This document shows positions 8,568 to 18,098 of a stretch of 64,000 nucleotides of DNA, piece by piece (positions within the stretch are counted from its first letter, which is position 1; each line of letters opens with the position of its first letter). The notes under the pieces are model-generated. The model was given only the letters and a program-made list of their open reading frames with translations, had not been told where the DNA came from and searched no databases. Position numbers and translations under genes: made by a program. The DNA is from Marivita geojedonensis (GTDB taxonomy: Bacteria > Pseudomonadota > Alphaproteobacteria > Rhodobacterales > Rhodobacteraceae), in contig NZ_JFKC01000013.1 in NCBI RefSeq assembly GCF_002115805.1, positions 1 to 64,000 of the forward strand. Reading direction: 5' to 3'.

Positions 8568-9905
8568 GTGCTGCGCCTCCGTCTCCTTCTCGCCGCCGCC
8601 CTTCTCGCCGTCCCCTCCGGGGCGGCGGCGGAGACGCGCGTGGTCGAGCCGGGGCCGGGGGCGCTTGCCGCCGCCGTCGCCGGGGCCAACTCCGGCGACG
8701 TGCTGATCCTGATGCCGGGCCTGCATGAGGGCCCGGTGTCCATCGACCTTCCGCTGACCCTTGAAGGCCACGACGGCGCCATTCTCGAAGGCAACGGAAC
8801 GGGCAGCGTCGTTTCCGTGAGCGGCGACGGCGCGGTGATCCGCAACCTGACAATCCGTGGCTCGGGCAATGACGGCGCAGAAATCGATTCAGGAGTAAAG
8901 CTCGAACGGACTGCCACGAACGCGCTTGTCGAAAACAACCGCCTGACTGGCAACCTGCACGGCATTACCGTGCACGGCGCGCGCGACAGTATCGTGCGCG
9001 GAAACCAGATCGAAGGCCGTCGCGATCGGCGGGTGAACGACCGGGGCAACGGCATCTACGTCTGGAACGCACCCGGCACGCTGGTCGAGGCCAATGACGT
9101 GATCTGGGGCCGCGACGGAATTTTCGCCAATGCCTCGAAAGATAACACCTTTCGGAAGAACACCTTCCGCGACCTGCGCTTTGCCGTACACTACATGTAC
9201 ACGAACAATTCCCAGGTCATCGGCAACATCTCGCTGGGCAATACCCTGGGGTTTGCCCTGATGTTCTCGAACCGGATCGAGGTGCGAGACAACCTGTCGC
9301 TGGGCGACCGCACGCATGGAATCATGCTGAACTACGCCAACAACGCGCAGGTCACTGGCAACCTGGTGCGCGGCGGCACGCATGAAAAGTGCACCTTCAT
9401 CTACAACGCGCACAAAAACCGGATCGAGGGCAACCGCTTCGAGGGATGCGAGATCGGCATTCACTTCACCGCCGGGTCCGAGCGCAACCAGATCACCGGC
9501 AATGCCTTTGTCGGCAACCGCCACCAGGTGAAATACGTCGGAACCCGGCACATGGAATGGAGCGCGGAAGGCCGCGGCAATTTTTGGTCGGACCACCCGG
9601 CCTTCGATCTGGACGGTGACGGGATCGCGGACGGTGCCTTCCGGCCGAACGACCTGATGGACCACATCCTGTGGTCGCAGCCTTCGGCCAAGCTGCTGCT
9701 GGGCTCGCCCGCAGTGCAACTGGTGCGCTGGAGCCAGTCGGCCTTTCCGGCGACCCTGCCGGGCGGCGTGCTGGACAGCGCGCCGCTGATGGTGGCGCCC
9801 GAGATCGGAGTGCCGGGCGACATCGCGACGCTGGAGGCCGATGCGGTGGCCCGCGCCGAAGACATTGAGGAGATGAGCCATGCTGACCTGCTCTCGGGTC
9901 ACTAG
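8568..9905 (+). CDS. nosD: NosD, periplasmic beta-helix copper-maturation protein
   Basis: NosD is a right-handed beta-helix (CASH-domain) protein that works with NosFY to assemble the CuZ centre of NosZ in the periplasm. I place the start at GTG 8568, two bases after the nosZ stop. It gives a 445-residue protein with a clean signal peptide (MLRLRLLLAAALLAVPSGAAA). A longer frame from 8493 would lie inside the end of nosZ and spoil the signal. Repeating turns rich in N-x-V/I and G-N occur throughout residues 60-330. The end overlaps nosF by 26 bp. Confidence is high for identity, slightly less for the start. Confidence 0.93.
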   Translation: MLRLRLLLAAALLAVPSGAAAETRVVEPGPGALAAAVAGANSGDVLILMPGLHEGPVSIDLPLTLEGHDGAILEGNGTGSVVSVSGDGAVIRNLTIRGSGNDGAEIDSGVKLERTATNALVENNRLTGNLHGITVHGARDSIVRGNQIEGRRDRRVNDRGNGIYVWNAPGTLVEANDVIWGRDGIFANASKDNTFRKNTFRDLRFAVHYMYTNNSQVIGNISLGNTLGFALMFSNRIEVRDNLSLGDRTHGIMLNYANNAQVTGNLVRGGTHEKCTFIYNAHKNRIEGNRFEGCEIGIHFTAGSERNQITGNAFVGNRHQVKYVGTRHMEWSAEGRGNFWSDHPAFDLDGDGIADGAFRPNDLMDHILWSQPSAKLLLGSPAVQLVRWSQSAFPATLPGGVLDSAPLMVAPEIGVPGDIATLEADAVARAEDIEEMSHADLLSGH

Positions 9906-10767
9906 GACTTTTGGCGCCGTCGAGGCGCTGCGGGATGTCAGCCTTTCTGTGGCCGAAGGCGAGCGCGTGGCGCTGCTGGGTCACAACGGGGCGGGCAAGT
10001 CGACCCTGATGAAGACTATCCTTGCCCTGATCCCGGCAACCTCGGGCGAGATCCGCGTGGCGGGCGCCGCGCCCGGCGACCGCGCCGCGCGCGAGGCCAC
10101 GGCCTATCTGCCGGAAAATGCGGCCTTTCATCCGGCCCTGACCGGGCGCGAGCAGATAGCGCTGTACTTGCGGCTTCGCGGCGAACCCGCGTCGAAGGCT
10201 GGCTCCCTGCTGGAACGGGTCGGGCTGGAGCAGGCCGCCGACCGCCGGATCGGCACCTATTCCAAGGGGATGCGGCAGCGCGTCGGGCTGGCGCAGGCGC
10301 TGATCGGACGGCCGCGCCTGATGGTGCTGGACGAACCGACCAGCGGCCTCGACCCCGTCTCGCGGCGCGAATTCTACGCCATCCTCGCCGACCTGGCGCG
10401 GGACGGCACGGCGATCCTGCTGTCCTCGCATGCCCTGACCGAGGTCGAGGCGCGCACCGACCGCATCGCCATCCTGTCGAAGGGGCGGCTCGTCGCCAAC
10501 GACACCCTGGCCAACCTGCGCCGCGAGGCCGGACTGCCGATCCACATCCAGGTGGCCGCCCGGCCCGAGACGGTGGGCGACGTGGCACGGCGGCTGGATG
10601 GCACCCGCGTCAACGGCGTGCGGGTCGACCTGACCTGCGCGCATGGCGACAAGCTGTCCCGCCTCGGCCAGATCGCCGGTCTCGGCGGCATGATCGAGGA
10701 CGTCGAGGTGATCCCGCCGAGCCTTGAGGACCTGTACACCCATTTCAGCCGGAGGGCAGATCAATGA
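9880..10767 (+). CDS. nosF: NosF, ABC transporter ATPase for NosZ maturation
   Basis: Cytoplasmic ATPase that pairs with NosY and NosD to mature the copper centre of NosZ. Its 295 residues contain Walker A GHNGAGKST at about 34-42, the signature region YSKGMRQRVGLAQAL at about 127-141 and Walker B LMVLDEPTSGLDP at about 147-159. The signature is SKGM rather than LSGGQ, which is usual for NosF. It overlaps nosD by 26 bp and nosY by 4 bp, consistent with coupled translation. Confidence is very high given the context. Confidence 0.97.
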   Translation: MLTCSRVTRTFGAVEALRDVSLSVAEGERVALLGHNGAGKSTLMKTILALIPATSGEIRVAGAAPGDRAAREATAYLPENAAFHPALTGREQIALYLRLRGEPASKAGSLLERVGLEQAADRRIGTYSKGMRQRVGLAQALIGRPRLMVLDEPTSGLDPVSRREFYAILADLARDGTAILLSSHALTEVEARTDRIAILSKGRLVANDTLANLRREAGLPIHIQVAARPETVGDVARRLDGTRVNGVRVDLTCAHGDKLSRLGQIAGLGGMIEDVEVIPPSLEDLYTHFSRRADQ

Positions 10768-11585
10768 CCCGTGTGATGGCCGGGGCCGGATCCGAGATCC
10801 GCATCGCGATGCGCAACCGCTGGGTCGCGATCGCGGTAGCGATGATGGCGCTCTTTGCGCTTGTCCTGTCGGCGGCAGGCAGCGCGCCAACCGGGCAGAT
10901 CGGCGCCGACAAGCTGTCGGTCACCGTCGCGAGCCTCACCTCTCTCGCCGTGTACCTCGTTCCGCTTCTCGCCTTGCTGATGTCCTTCGACGCGGTGGCG
11001 GGCGAGATCGAGCGCGGCACCTTGCCGCTTATCCTGACCTATCCCGTCAGCCGGGGTGAGATCCTGGCGGGAAAGTTCCTCGCGCATCTGGCGGTTCTGG
11101 GCATCGCCCTTCTGGCTGGCTACGGCGTGGCCGCCGTGGCGGCCTTCGCTTTCGATCCCGGGGCGGCGGCAGGCCTGCCCGCGCTTGTGCGGCTGCTGCT
11201 GTCCTCCCTGTTGCTGGGCGCGGCTTTCCTCGGGGCGGGATATGCCGTCTCGGCGGTGTCGCGCCGCCCGGGCGCGGCCGCCGGCGCGGCCATCGGGCTG
11301 TGGCTGGTCTTCGTCGTGCTTTACGATCTCGGACTGCTTGCCGCCGTGGTCGCCGATGGCGGGGGCGCCTTCACCACGGGGGTCTTCCCCTGGCTGCTGC
11401 TGGCCAACCCGGCCGACGCCTTCCGCCTCTACAACCTCGCTGCCTCCGAGGCGGCGGGCGCGGCGGCGGGCGTCGCAGGCGCGGCGCAGACCATTCCGCC
11501 GGCCTTGGCGCTATCCTTGCTGCTGGTCTGGGCGGCGGGCGGTTTTGCCCTTGCCCTGCTCGCCTTCCGGAGGGTGCGGCCATGA
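10764..11585 (+). CDS. nosY: NosY, ABC permease for NosZ maturation
   Basis: A 273-residue integral membrane protein with about six hydrophobic helices, the ABC-2 type partner of NosF. The first helix is at residues 17-37 (WVAIAVAMMALFALVLSAAG). A cytoplasmic GEIERGTLPLILTYPVSRGE loop near residues 75-94 is typical of ABC-2 permeases that contact the ATPase. It overlaps nosF by 4 bp (ATGA) and nosL by 4 bp. The complex is thought to drive copper-sulfur cluster assembly with NosD and NosL. Confidence 0.96.
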   Translation: MTRVMAGAGSEIRIAMRNRWVAIAVAMMALFALVLSAAGSAPTGQIGADKLSVTVASLTSLAVYLVPLLALLMSFDAVAGEIERGTLPLILTYPVSRGEILAGKFLAHLAVLGIALLAGYGVAAVAAFAFDPGAAAGLPALVRLLLSSLLLGAAFLGAGYAVSAVSRRPGAAAGAAIGLWLVFVVLYDLGLLAAVVADGGGAFTTGVFPWLLLANPADAFRLYNLAASEAAGAAAGVAGAAQTIPPALALSLLLVWAAGGFALALLAFRRVRP

Positions 11586-12130
11586 CCCGCCTCATCGCTC
11601 TCGCGCTTGTCGCTCTCATGCTGTCGGGCTGCAAGGAAGAGCTGGCCGAACGGCCGTCGCCCGTCACCATGACCGCCGAGGCAGTGGGCCATTACTGCCA
11701 GATGGACCTGCTGGAACATCCCGGCCCCAAAGCGCAGGTCCATCTGTCGGGTCTGCCCGATCCGCTGTTCTTCAGCCAGGTGCGCGACGCGATCGCCTAC
11801 CAGCGGATGCCCGAGCAAAGCCACGCCATCGCCGCGATCTATGTCAGCGACATGGGCGCCGCCCCCAGCTGGGAGGCGCCCGGCGCCGACAACTGGATCG
11901 CCGCCGAGACCGCCGTTTACGTGGTTGGCGCCACCGTCGCGGGCGGCATGGGGGCGCCCGAGCTGATCCCCTTTGCCGATCGCACCGCTGCAGAGGATTT
12001 CGTCGCCCGAAACGGCGGCGAGATCCTGTCGCTGCTCTCGGTGCCGGACGAGACGGTGCTGGCCCCGGTCGAGTTCAGGCTCGACGACGAGGGCAATTTC
12101 ATCCCGCCCGAGGGGGCGGCCATCGACTAG
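11582..12130 (+). CDS. nosL: NosL, copper-chaperone lipoprotein
   Basis: NosL is a periplasm-facing lipoprotein that delivers Cu(I) to NosD/NosZ. Starting at ATG 11582 the protein has 182 residues, with a lipoprotein signal ending in the lipobox LSGC at residues 13-16. The conserved CQM motif (HYCQMDL) follows at about residues 37-43, and the family's copper site uses such Met and Cys residues. A longer in-frame extension upstream would lie entirely inside nosY and is rejected. It overlaps nosY by 4 bp and is followed 9 bp later by nosX. Confidence 0.95.
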   Translation: MTRLIALALVALMLSGCKEELAERPSPVTMTAEAVGHYCQMDLLEHPGPKAQVHLSGLPDPLFFSQVRDAIAYQRMPEQSHAIAAIYVSDMGAAPSWEAPGADNWIAAETAVYVVGATVAGGMGAPELIPFADRTAAEDFVARNGGEILSLLSVPDETVLAPVEFRLDDEGNFIPPEGAAID

Positions 12131-12139
12131 GAGACCACC

Positions 12140-13036
12140 ATGCCGAGCCTTTCCCGCCGTCGCTTCATCGCGATCTCTGCCGCCGCCGCGCTGGCGGGCC
12201 CCGCTTCGGCGGCGCCGAAGCGGTACTGGTCCGGTACCGCGCTTGGAGCGCGGGCGTCGATCACGCTGGACCACCCGGATTCTGCCAAGATCGTCACGGC
12301 CGTGCTGCGCGAAATCGACCGCCTCGAGGATGTCTTCAGCCTCTATCGGCCGGGCTCGGCCCTGTCGCGGCTGAACCGCGACGGGTCGCTGGATGCGCCG
12401 CCGTTCGAGCTTGTCGAATGCCTTGGCATCGCCGGTGCCGTGCATAACGCGACCGGCGGTGCCTTCGACCCGACGGTTCAGCCGCTCTGGGCGACCTATG
12501 CCGAGGCATATGCCGTGGGCGGCACGGTGACGGGCCCGATGCTGGAGGAAGCGCGATCGCGCGTCGGCTGGTCACGGCTCACCGTCGCCCCGTCGCGGAT
12601 CGCCTTCGCACGGTCGGGCATGGCCCTCACGCTGAACGGCATCGCGCAAGGCTATGTCGCCGATCGCGTGGCAAGGATGCTGGAGGCGCAGGGCCTCGAC
12701 CGGATCCTGATCGACACGGGAGAGTTGCGCGCCTTGGGTGGCATGCCGTCTGACGCCCCATGGTCGGTGTCGCTGCCCGATGGCAAGGCGTTCAGGTTCC
12801 GTGACCGCGCGCTGGCGACATCGGCACCGCTGGGCACGTCCTTCGACACGGCTGAAACCATCGGCCACATCCTCGACCCCCGGACCGGACTGCCCGCCCC
12901 GGCAACGGCGCGCAGCGTGTCGATCACCGCGCCCACCGCGGCCTTGGCCGACGCCCTATCGACCGGGCTCTGTCTGCTCGCGGGCAAGGAGGTGGAGGAG
13001 GCCATCGGGCGGCTGTCGGACTGCCGCCTGGTCTGA
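12140..13036 (+). CDS. nosX: NosX, ApbE-type FAD:protein FMN transferase
   Basis: NosX attaches FMN covalently to NosR. The 298-residue protein begins with a Tat-like signal (SRRRFIAISAAAALAG). ApbE landmarks follow: SLYRPGSALSRLNRDG near residue 70, GGAFDPTVQPLW near 107, NGIAQGYVAD near 165 and TSAPLGTSFD near 230. It closes the nos operon. An ApbE paralog beside nosR is expected because NosR needs a Thr-linked flavin. Its 3' end converges on the RND efflux gene at 13095. Confidence 0.95.
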   Translation: MPSLSRRRFIAISAAAALAGPASAAPKRYWSGTALGARASITLDHPDSAKIVTAVLREIDRLEDVFSLYRPGSALSRLNRDGSLDAPPFELVECLGIAGAVHNATGGAFDPTVQPLWATYAEAYAVGGTVTGPMLEEARSRVGWSRLTVAPSRIAFARSGMALTLNGIAQGYVADRVARMLEAQGLDRILIDTGELRALGGMPSDAPWSVSLPDGKAFRFRDRALATSAPLGTSFDTAETIGHILDPRTGLPAPATARSVSITAPTAALADALSTGLCLLAGKEVEEAIGRLSDCRLV

Positions 13037-13094
13037 CGCAGCGCCCCGGACCGCGCCGCAAGGCGGCAGGCCGCTCGCGACCGTCGATCCCGGG

Positions 13095-16000
13095 TCAGGG
13101 GCGCTCCAGTCCGCGACTGACCGCCGGGTCAGCCGATCTTGGTTCGCGCATGTCCTCCAGCACGGCATAGAAGGCAGGCAGGATCACGAGGATCAGAACG
13201 GTGGCTGCGAGCAGCCCGAAGACGACCGAGATGACCAGCGGCTTGAGCGTCTGCGCCTGCGTCGAGGTTTCGAGCAGCAGCGGCGCCATTCCCATGATGG
13301 TGGTTGAAACCGACACGAAGATCGGTCGGAACCGGGACCGCACGGCTTCGCCTGCGGCGCGCGCGGCGGACAGACCCTCGGTGCGGCGGGTCTTTATGAC
13401 CCCGACCAGGAGGATCGCGTTGTTCACCACGATCCCCGCGAGCGAGGCCGCCCCCACCAGCGAGGGCATCGAGATGTTGTAGCCCATCAGGACATGGCCC
13501 CAGATGACGCCCAGGAACGCCAGCGGGATGGTGATCATCACGATGAGCGGCACTACATAGCTGCGGAACTGGAAGCTGAGGACGATGTAGATGCCCACCA
13601 GCCCGATCAGGAACCCGCGCAGGATCGAGGCGACCGTTTCCGCCGAATTCGCCGCTTGCCCGCCGATCTCGAAACCCAGGCCGGGGTTGGTGGCCGCCAG
13701 GTCGGGCAGGAATCCCTCGGCCAGCCGCGCGGTGATCGCGTCGGCATTGCCGATGCGGCCGTCCACATCGGCGGCGACGGTCAGTGTACGCAGGCCGTTG
13801 CGGCGCGTGATGGTGCCCCAGTCGCGCGCCTCGTCGATGGTGGCGATGGTGGACAGCGGCACGGTGCCGCCACCGGGCAGGGCGATTTCGAAGTTGCTCA
13901 GATCGGCGCGGCTGACGCGATCATCATCGGCCAGCCGCACCTCAAGATTCCAGGCCAGATCGCCGCGCCGGATTTCCGCAAGTTGCGTGCCAAGGAAGGC
14001 CGCGCGGATCTGGCTGGCGACGTCCGTGGCGGTCAGTCCGAGGGCTTCGGCACCCTGCGCAAGTTTTAGTCGCAATTCGGGCGCGCCCGGGCGCAAATCG
14101 AGGATCGCGTTGCGCACACCGGCATAGGTCTCGAGTTCCGCCAACACGGTGCGGCCTGCGGACTCCAGGGTGGCGAGGTCTGGGTGGGTCAAACGCAATT
14201 CCACCGCGATGCCCTGCGGACCGATCCCCGGCTCGGTCAGGATTAGTGAGTTCACACCGGGCAGGGGGCCGATTTCGTCGCGCCAGAGCGTGACGATTTC
14301 GTCCAGCGTGCTGCTGCGTGTCTCGGCGCCGAGCAGGTCCACTGCGACGGTGGCGACATGGGCACCGGTCTCGCCCGCCGACAGGTTGCGGCCCAGCCGC
14401 GTGATGCGTCGGACGACAAGCGCTTGCGCCCCGGGTTGTTCGGGGGACAGGCGGGCGTTCACGCGCTCCAGCGCCGCCTCTACCTGGGCGACGGCCTCGG
14501 TCGTGCGCCCAAGCGGTGTGCCCGCGGGCAGCATCAGCCGCGCCTCCAGCACGTCGCCGTCGATCTCGGGCATCGCCTCGCGCTTGACCACGCCGCCGCC
14601 CAAGGCGCCGACGGTCACGATCAGCGCGCCGATGGCCAGCCCGACAACAAGCCAGCGCGCCTTGATCGCGGTGTCTGCCAGGCGGCCCACGCCACGTTCG
14701 CGCAGGGCATCGAAACCCGCCTCGAAGTGGATGCGAAAACGGGACGCGGCGGTGTCCTTCATCCCACCTTTCAAGTGGTGGGGCAGGATAAGGAAGGCCT
14801 CGATCAGCGAAGCGGCGAGTGCGGCCAGCAGGACCACGGGCAGAACCTCCAGGACGGCCCCCAGTTCGCCCGCCAGAAAGGCCAGAGGCAGGAACACGGC
14901 CAGCGTCGTCAGGAAGGATGAGATCACGCCGGGCGCCACGGCGGCGACGCCCGCCGCCACGGTTTCGACCGTCGCGCCCTTGGCGGCATGCACCGCGATG
15001 GAATCCGCGATCACGATGGAATCGTCCATCACGATCCCGATCGCCATCAGCAGGGCCACCAGTGTCATCATGTTCAGGCTGAGCCCGGTCAGCCCCATCC
15101 AGACGAATGCCCCGGCAAAGGCCACGGGCAGGCCCATGGCGGCCCAGACCGCGAAACCGGGGCGGAAGAACAGGCTCATCACCACGACAACCAGCACAAG
15201 CCCGATCACCCCGTTCTGCACCAGCATCACCAGCCGGTCGCGGATGATGGAGGTCACGTCCTGCACCACCTCAACCGTGATCGTTTCGGGCAGGCGTGCC
15301 GTTTCCTCGGCCACCAGCGCTGCGACGCTGTCCAGTACCCGAAGCGCATCGGCATCGAGCGCCTTGGCCACGTCGATCACGATGGCGGGGGCGCCGTCGA
15401 CAAAGGCCCGATCGTGCGGCGGCTCGAAGCGCTCCTCGATCGCCGACACGTCGCCCAGAGTCAGGGTCCCGCCGTTGGGTAACACCAGCACGGGGATCGT
15501 GGCAAGCGTCCTGGCTGTGTCGCGCTCGGCTGTGAAGCGCAGAGTCAGCTCCGCGCCCGGCCCCTCCAGTGTACCGGCGGGCAGGTCGATGTTCTGCGCG
15601 GCGAGGGCCGCGGCGAGGGCCGCGGGGGTCAGCCCGTGGCTGTCGAGCACGGCGCGCTCCGCAATGATGGTCAGTGTCCGGGTGCCGAGGCCTCCGCGGG
15701 TGACGCCCGCGACACCTGGCAGGGCGGTCAGTCGGTCCGACAGCGCGTCGGCGTAAAGATCCAACTCGCCCAGCGGTAGATCGCCCGATATGGCGACCGA
15801 AGTGACCGGATCGGAGCGGTGCAATTCACGGACGACAGCCGGGTCGGCGCGGTCCGGGAAGGTGTCGATGGCCGAAACCTCGGTGCGCAAGGAATTGACG
15901 AAGCGAAGCGCGTCATTGCCTGGCGCCATGGTTGCCACGGCCCGCGCGCGGCCGGACTGGGCGGTGCACGTGAAGTTCGCCAGCCCCTCGACACCCTGCA

Positions 16001-16205
16001 CCCCGTCCCACAGCGGCGCGCAGATGGCGGTTTCGACATCTTCGGCGGCAGCACCCCTATAGGGCACGGTGATCTCGGCCTCGACGGCGCGGAAATCGGG
16101 GAAGGTTTCGCGCAACAGGCCCGGCGCGGCAAAGATGCCCGCTGCAAGGAACAACAGAAGCAGCAGGTTGCCCGCCGTCGGGTGGCCGGTGAACCAGCGG
16201 ATCAT
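13095..16205 (-). CDS. RND efflux transporter, inner-membrane permease (AcrB/MexB-like)
   Basis: A 1036-residue proton-driven export pump subunit. It has the typical layout of one N-terminal helix (residues about 11-30), a large periplasmic loop, helices 2-6, a second periplasmic loop and helices 8-12. The proton-relay motif GIVMDDSIVIADSI in TM4 contains the paired aspartates. It overlaps the adaptor gene by 4 bp and forms an operon with cytochrome b561 on the minus strand. No outer-membrane channel gene is adjacent, so it would borrow a TolC-like protein. The substrate is unknown; the divergent TetR gene suggests induction by a small toxic molecule. Confidence 0.95.
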   Translation of the reverse strand: MIRWFTGHPTAGNLLLLLFLAAGIFAAPGLLRETFPDFRAVEAEITVPYRGAAAEDVETAICAPLWDGVQGVEGLANFTCTAQSGRARAVATMAPGNDALRFVNSLRTEVSAIDTFPDRADPAVVRELHRSDPVTSVAISGDLPLGELDLYADALSDRLTALPGVAGVTRGGLGTRTLTIIAERAVLDSHGLTPAALAAALAAQNIDLPAGTLEGPGAELTLRFTAERDTARTLATIPVLVLPNGGTLTLGDVSAIEERFEPPHDRAFVDGAPAIVIDVAKALDADALRVLDSVAALVAEETARLPETITVEVVQDVTSIIRDRLVMLVQNGVIGLVLVVVVMSLFFRPGFAVWAAMGLPVAFAGAFVWMGLTGLSLNMMTLVALLMAIGIVMDDSIVIADSIAVHAAKGATVETVAAGVAAVAPGVISSFLTTLAVFLPLAFLAGELGAVLEVLPVVLLAALAASLIEAFLILPHHLKGGMKDTAASRFRIHFEAGFDALRERGVGRLADTAIKARWLVVGLAIGALIVTVGALGGGVVKREAMPEIDGDVLEARLMLPAGTPLGRTTEAVAQVEAALERVNARLSPEQPGAQALVVRRITRLGRNLSAGETGAHVATVAVDLLGAETRSSTLDEIVTLWRDEIGPLPGVNSLILTEPGIGPQGIAVELRLTHPDLATLESAGRTVLAELETYAGVRNAILDLRPGAPELRLKLAQGAEALGLTATDVASQIRAAFLGTQLAEIRRGDLAWNLEVRLADDDRVSRADLSNFEIALPGGGTVPLSTIATIDEARDWGTITRRNGLRTLTVAADVDGRIGNADAITARLAEGFLPDLAATNPGLGFEIGGQAANSAETVASILRGFLIGLVGIYIVLSFQFRSYVVPLIVMITIPLAFLGVIWGHVLMGYNISMPSLVGAASLAGIVVNNAILLVGVIKTRRTEGLSAARAAGEAVRSRFRPIFVSVSTTIMGMAPLLLETSTQAQTLKPLVISVVFGLLAATVLILVILPAFYAVLEDMREPRSADPAVSRGLERP

Positions 16206-17500
16206 GGCTGGACCTCGACCGGCGTCAGCGCCATGCCGGGGATGGCCGGAGCGATGTCGTCGATCACCACGCGTTCGCCCGGCAACAGGCCAGCGGCAAT
16301 AACGACGCGGCCATCCTGCGCGAAGGCGGCAGTGACGGGGCGCAAGTCCAGCAAGTCATCGGGGCCAAGGATACGCACCATGTCGCCATGCAACGCCGCC
16401 TCGGGGATCGCGATGAGGCCTGTCATGGAAGCGCCCGAAAAGGAAAGCTGCACCTGCATGTTGGGCACCAGTGGCAGGCGGCGGGGCGGGTCCGCGCCCT
16501 CATAGGGGTCGTCAACCCTGACCACGACCGGCACGGTGCGCGCACGCGCATCCAGCGCGCCCTCGATCCCGACAACACGGGCGCTCCAGATCTGACTCGG
16601 GTCCGCCATAGGGCTGAGCGTCACCTCGATCTGCGTGGCGGGCATGTCGCGCATCATGTCACCAAGGGTGATGCCCTCCGGTGTATCTCCCAATAGCCGT
16701 CGAAAGCTGTCTATCGGCAAATGCGCCACGACCTCGGCTGCCGCGATCCCGTCAGCACGGATCACCACCTGACCGGGGGCGACGGTCTGAAACAGCTCAG
16801 CATTCACCTCGGTCACGCGCAGGTCAAACGGCGCTGTCAGGGCCGTGCGGTCGAGCGAGCGGCGCGCCCGGTCGATGGCGGCCTCGCTGCGTGCGACCTG
16901 CGCCGCGATCCGCGCTTGGCGAGACGGGATCAGGGCGAGTGTGTTCTCCAGTTCCGCCACCGTGCGGCGGGCCAGAAGGGTCGCGCGCTCGGCCTCGTCG
17001 GCGCGCGATTGCGGAACGGCGCCTTGCGCGACGAGTGTGCGCGTGCGTTCCAGATCGGTCTCGGCCAGGGCCAGCCGGTTCTGTTCCAGCGAAAGGATGC
17101 GCTGCGTGTTGTCCGCCTCCGCCGTAAGCTGCACGCGCTCGGCGTCCAGCACCGCGAGGTCGGCCTGCGATTGCGCCAGCGCCAGCTCGTAGTCGGTGGG
17201 GTCGATTCTCAGCACTTCCGTCCCCGCCGGGATCAGGCGACCGGGCTCAAGGTCCGGATGGCGCCAGATCACTTCGCCCTGCGCCTCGGCCACGGCGACC
17301 CAGGTCTCGGCCGCGCGCAGGTTGCCCCAAGCGATTGCGGCGGGCCGAATATCCTGCGCCGCGACCGTCATCACCCGAACGGGCAGCGCGGGCGCGTCGC
17401 CCCCGACCTGCGCGGGGCCGGGGGCAGACGCGATCATCCAGGCCGCCGCGGCAATGCCGAGCGCGATGAGTGGCAGCGCCAGGAGCGGGGCGAGGCGCAT
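16202..17500 (-). CDS. RND efflux periplasmic adaptor subunit (HlyD/AcrA-like)
   Basis: A 432-residue membrane fusion protein linking the RND pump to an outer-membrane channel. I start it at ATG 17500 (MRLAPLLALPLIALGIAAAAW), a good N-terminal anchor or signal; the frame is open upstream, but an earlier start would overlap cytochrome b561. It shows a lipoyl/barrel-sandwich half (EVLRIDPTDYELALAQSQ), a long Arg/Glu/Ala-rich coiled-coil hairpin at about residues 110-205, the second lipoyl half (TALTAPFDLRVTEVNAE) and C-terminal beta-barrel domains. Start and stop overlap or abut its operon neighbours. Confidence 0.92.
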   Translation of the reverse strand: MRLAPLLALPLIALGIAAAAWMIASAPGPAQVGGDAPALPVRVMTVAAQDIRPAAIAWGNLRAAETWVAVAEAQGEVIWRHPDLEPGRLIPAGTEVLRIDPTDYELALAQSQADLAVLDAERVQLTAEADNTQRILSLEQNRLALAETDLERTRTLVAQGAVPQSRADEAERATLLARRTVAELENTLALIPSRQARIAAQVARSEAAIDRARRSLDRTALTAPFDLRVTEVNAELFQTVAPGQVVIRADGIAAAEVVAHLPIDSFRRLLGDTPEGITLGDMMRDMPATQIEVTLSPMADPSQIWSARVVGIEGALDARARTVPVVVRVDDPYEGADPPRRLPLVPNMQVQLSFSGASMTGLIAIPEAALHGDMVRILGPDDLLDLRPVTAAFAQDGRVVIAAGLLPGERVVIDDIAPAIPGMALTPVEVQP

Positions 17501-17504
17501 GGGT

Positions 17505-18002
17505 TCAGCCCTGCGCCCGGCGCATCCGCGCCAGCGTGCCGTCGCGCAGGATGAACTGGTGGTAGAGCGCGCCAATCACATGCAGCGCAACCAGCGCCAG
17601 CAAGACAATCTTCAACACATTGTGCCCCTGCGCCGCGGCCTCGACCCCGCCGAACCACGCGACAGACCCGCTGAGTGGCATCAGGAGCATGAGCGCGTAA
17701 AGCCCGACATGGGTGAGATTCGCGAGAATGCCCTGCACCTTGCTAGCCTCGATCGCCGGGGGCACGCCGCGCCGGGCGCGAAGGGTCAACCGCCACAGCG
17801 CGAAGATCATCACCAGCGCGCCGCCCGCCACATGGGCCAGCACGAGCGGGTCGAACCCAGCCTCCAGCCCATCGGTGATGCGGTCCCATGCGGCCGACAT
17901 CGCGTCTTTGAAGAGATATTGCTGCGCGATCAACGCGAAGACGAGCCAATGCAGCGCGATCTGAAGGCGGGAATAGCCGGTGGGGGCGGTCTTGGCAGGC
18001 AT
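17505..18002 (-). CDS. Cytochrome b561 family protein
   Basis: A 165-residue four-helix membrane protein predicted to bind b-type heme and exchange electrons with quinone. The likely heme-ligand His residues are in QIALHWLVF, LVLAHVAGG, ANLTHVGLYALMLLMPLSG and VALHVIGALYHQF. The ATG at 18002 (MPAKTAPTGYSRLQIALHW) fits the family start; the longer frame upstream would cross the operator region. It is the first gene of the minus-strand operon ahead of the efflux genes, just downstream of the TetR-type palindrome. Coupling of a cytochrome b561 to an RND pump is unusual but the gene order is clear. Confidence 0.93.
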   Translation of the reverse strand: MPAKTAPTGYSRLQIALHWLVFALIAQQYLFKDAMSAAWDRITDGLEAGFDPLVLAHVAGGALVMIFALWRLTLRARRGVPPAIEASKVQGILANLTHVGLYALMLLMPLSGSVAWFGGVEAAAQGHNVLKIVLLALVALHVIGALYHQFILRDGTLARMRRAQG

Positions 18003-18065
18003 GACGAGGGTCCTTTCGGTCAGGGTGCGCGACTCGGGATAGAGGTTGAGGTTGTCAACAGTATA

Positions 18066-18087
18066 TGTTAGTGAGTTATAACTAACA
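18066..18087. promoter_or_regulatory. Palindromic operator for the divergent TetR regulator
   Basis: TGTTAGT (18066-18072) and ACTAACA (18081-18087) form a perfect 7-bp inverted repeat with an 8-bp spacer. It lies between the divergent cytochrome b561 start (18002) and tetR start (18099), 12 bp before the latter. Position and symmetry fit a TetR dimer site controlling both directions. Confidence 0.7.
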
Positions 18088-18098
18088 AGAGGTGACAC

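Noticed and set aside
14149-15756. 535-residue open frame on the plus strand inside the RND pump gene
   Set aside because: Low-complexity Ser/Arg/Thr-rich shadow of the minus-strand RND gene.
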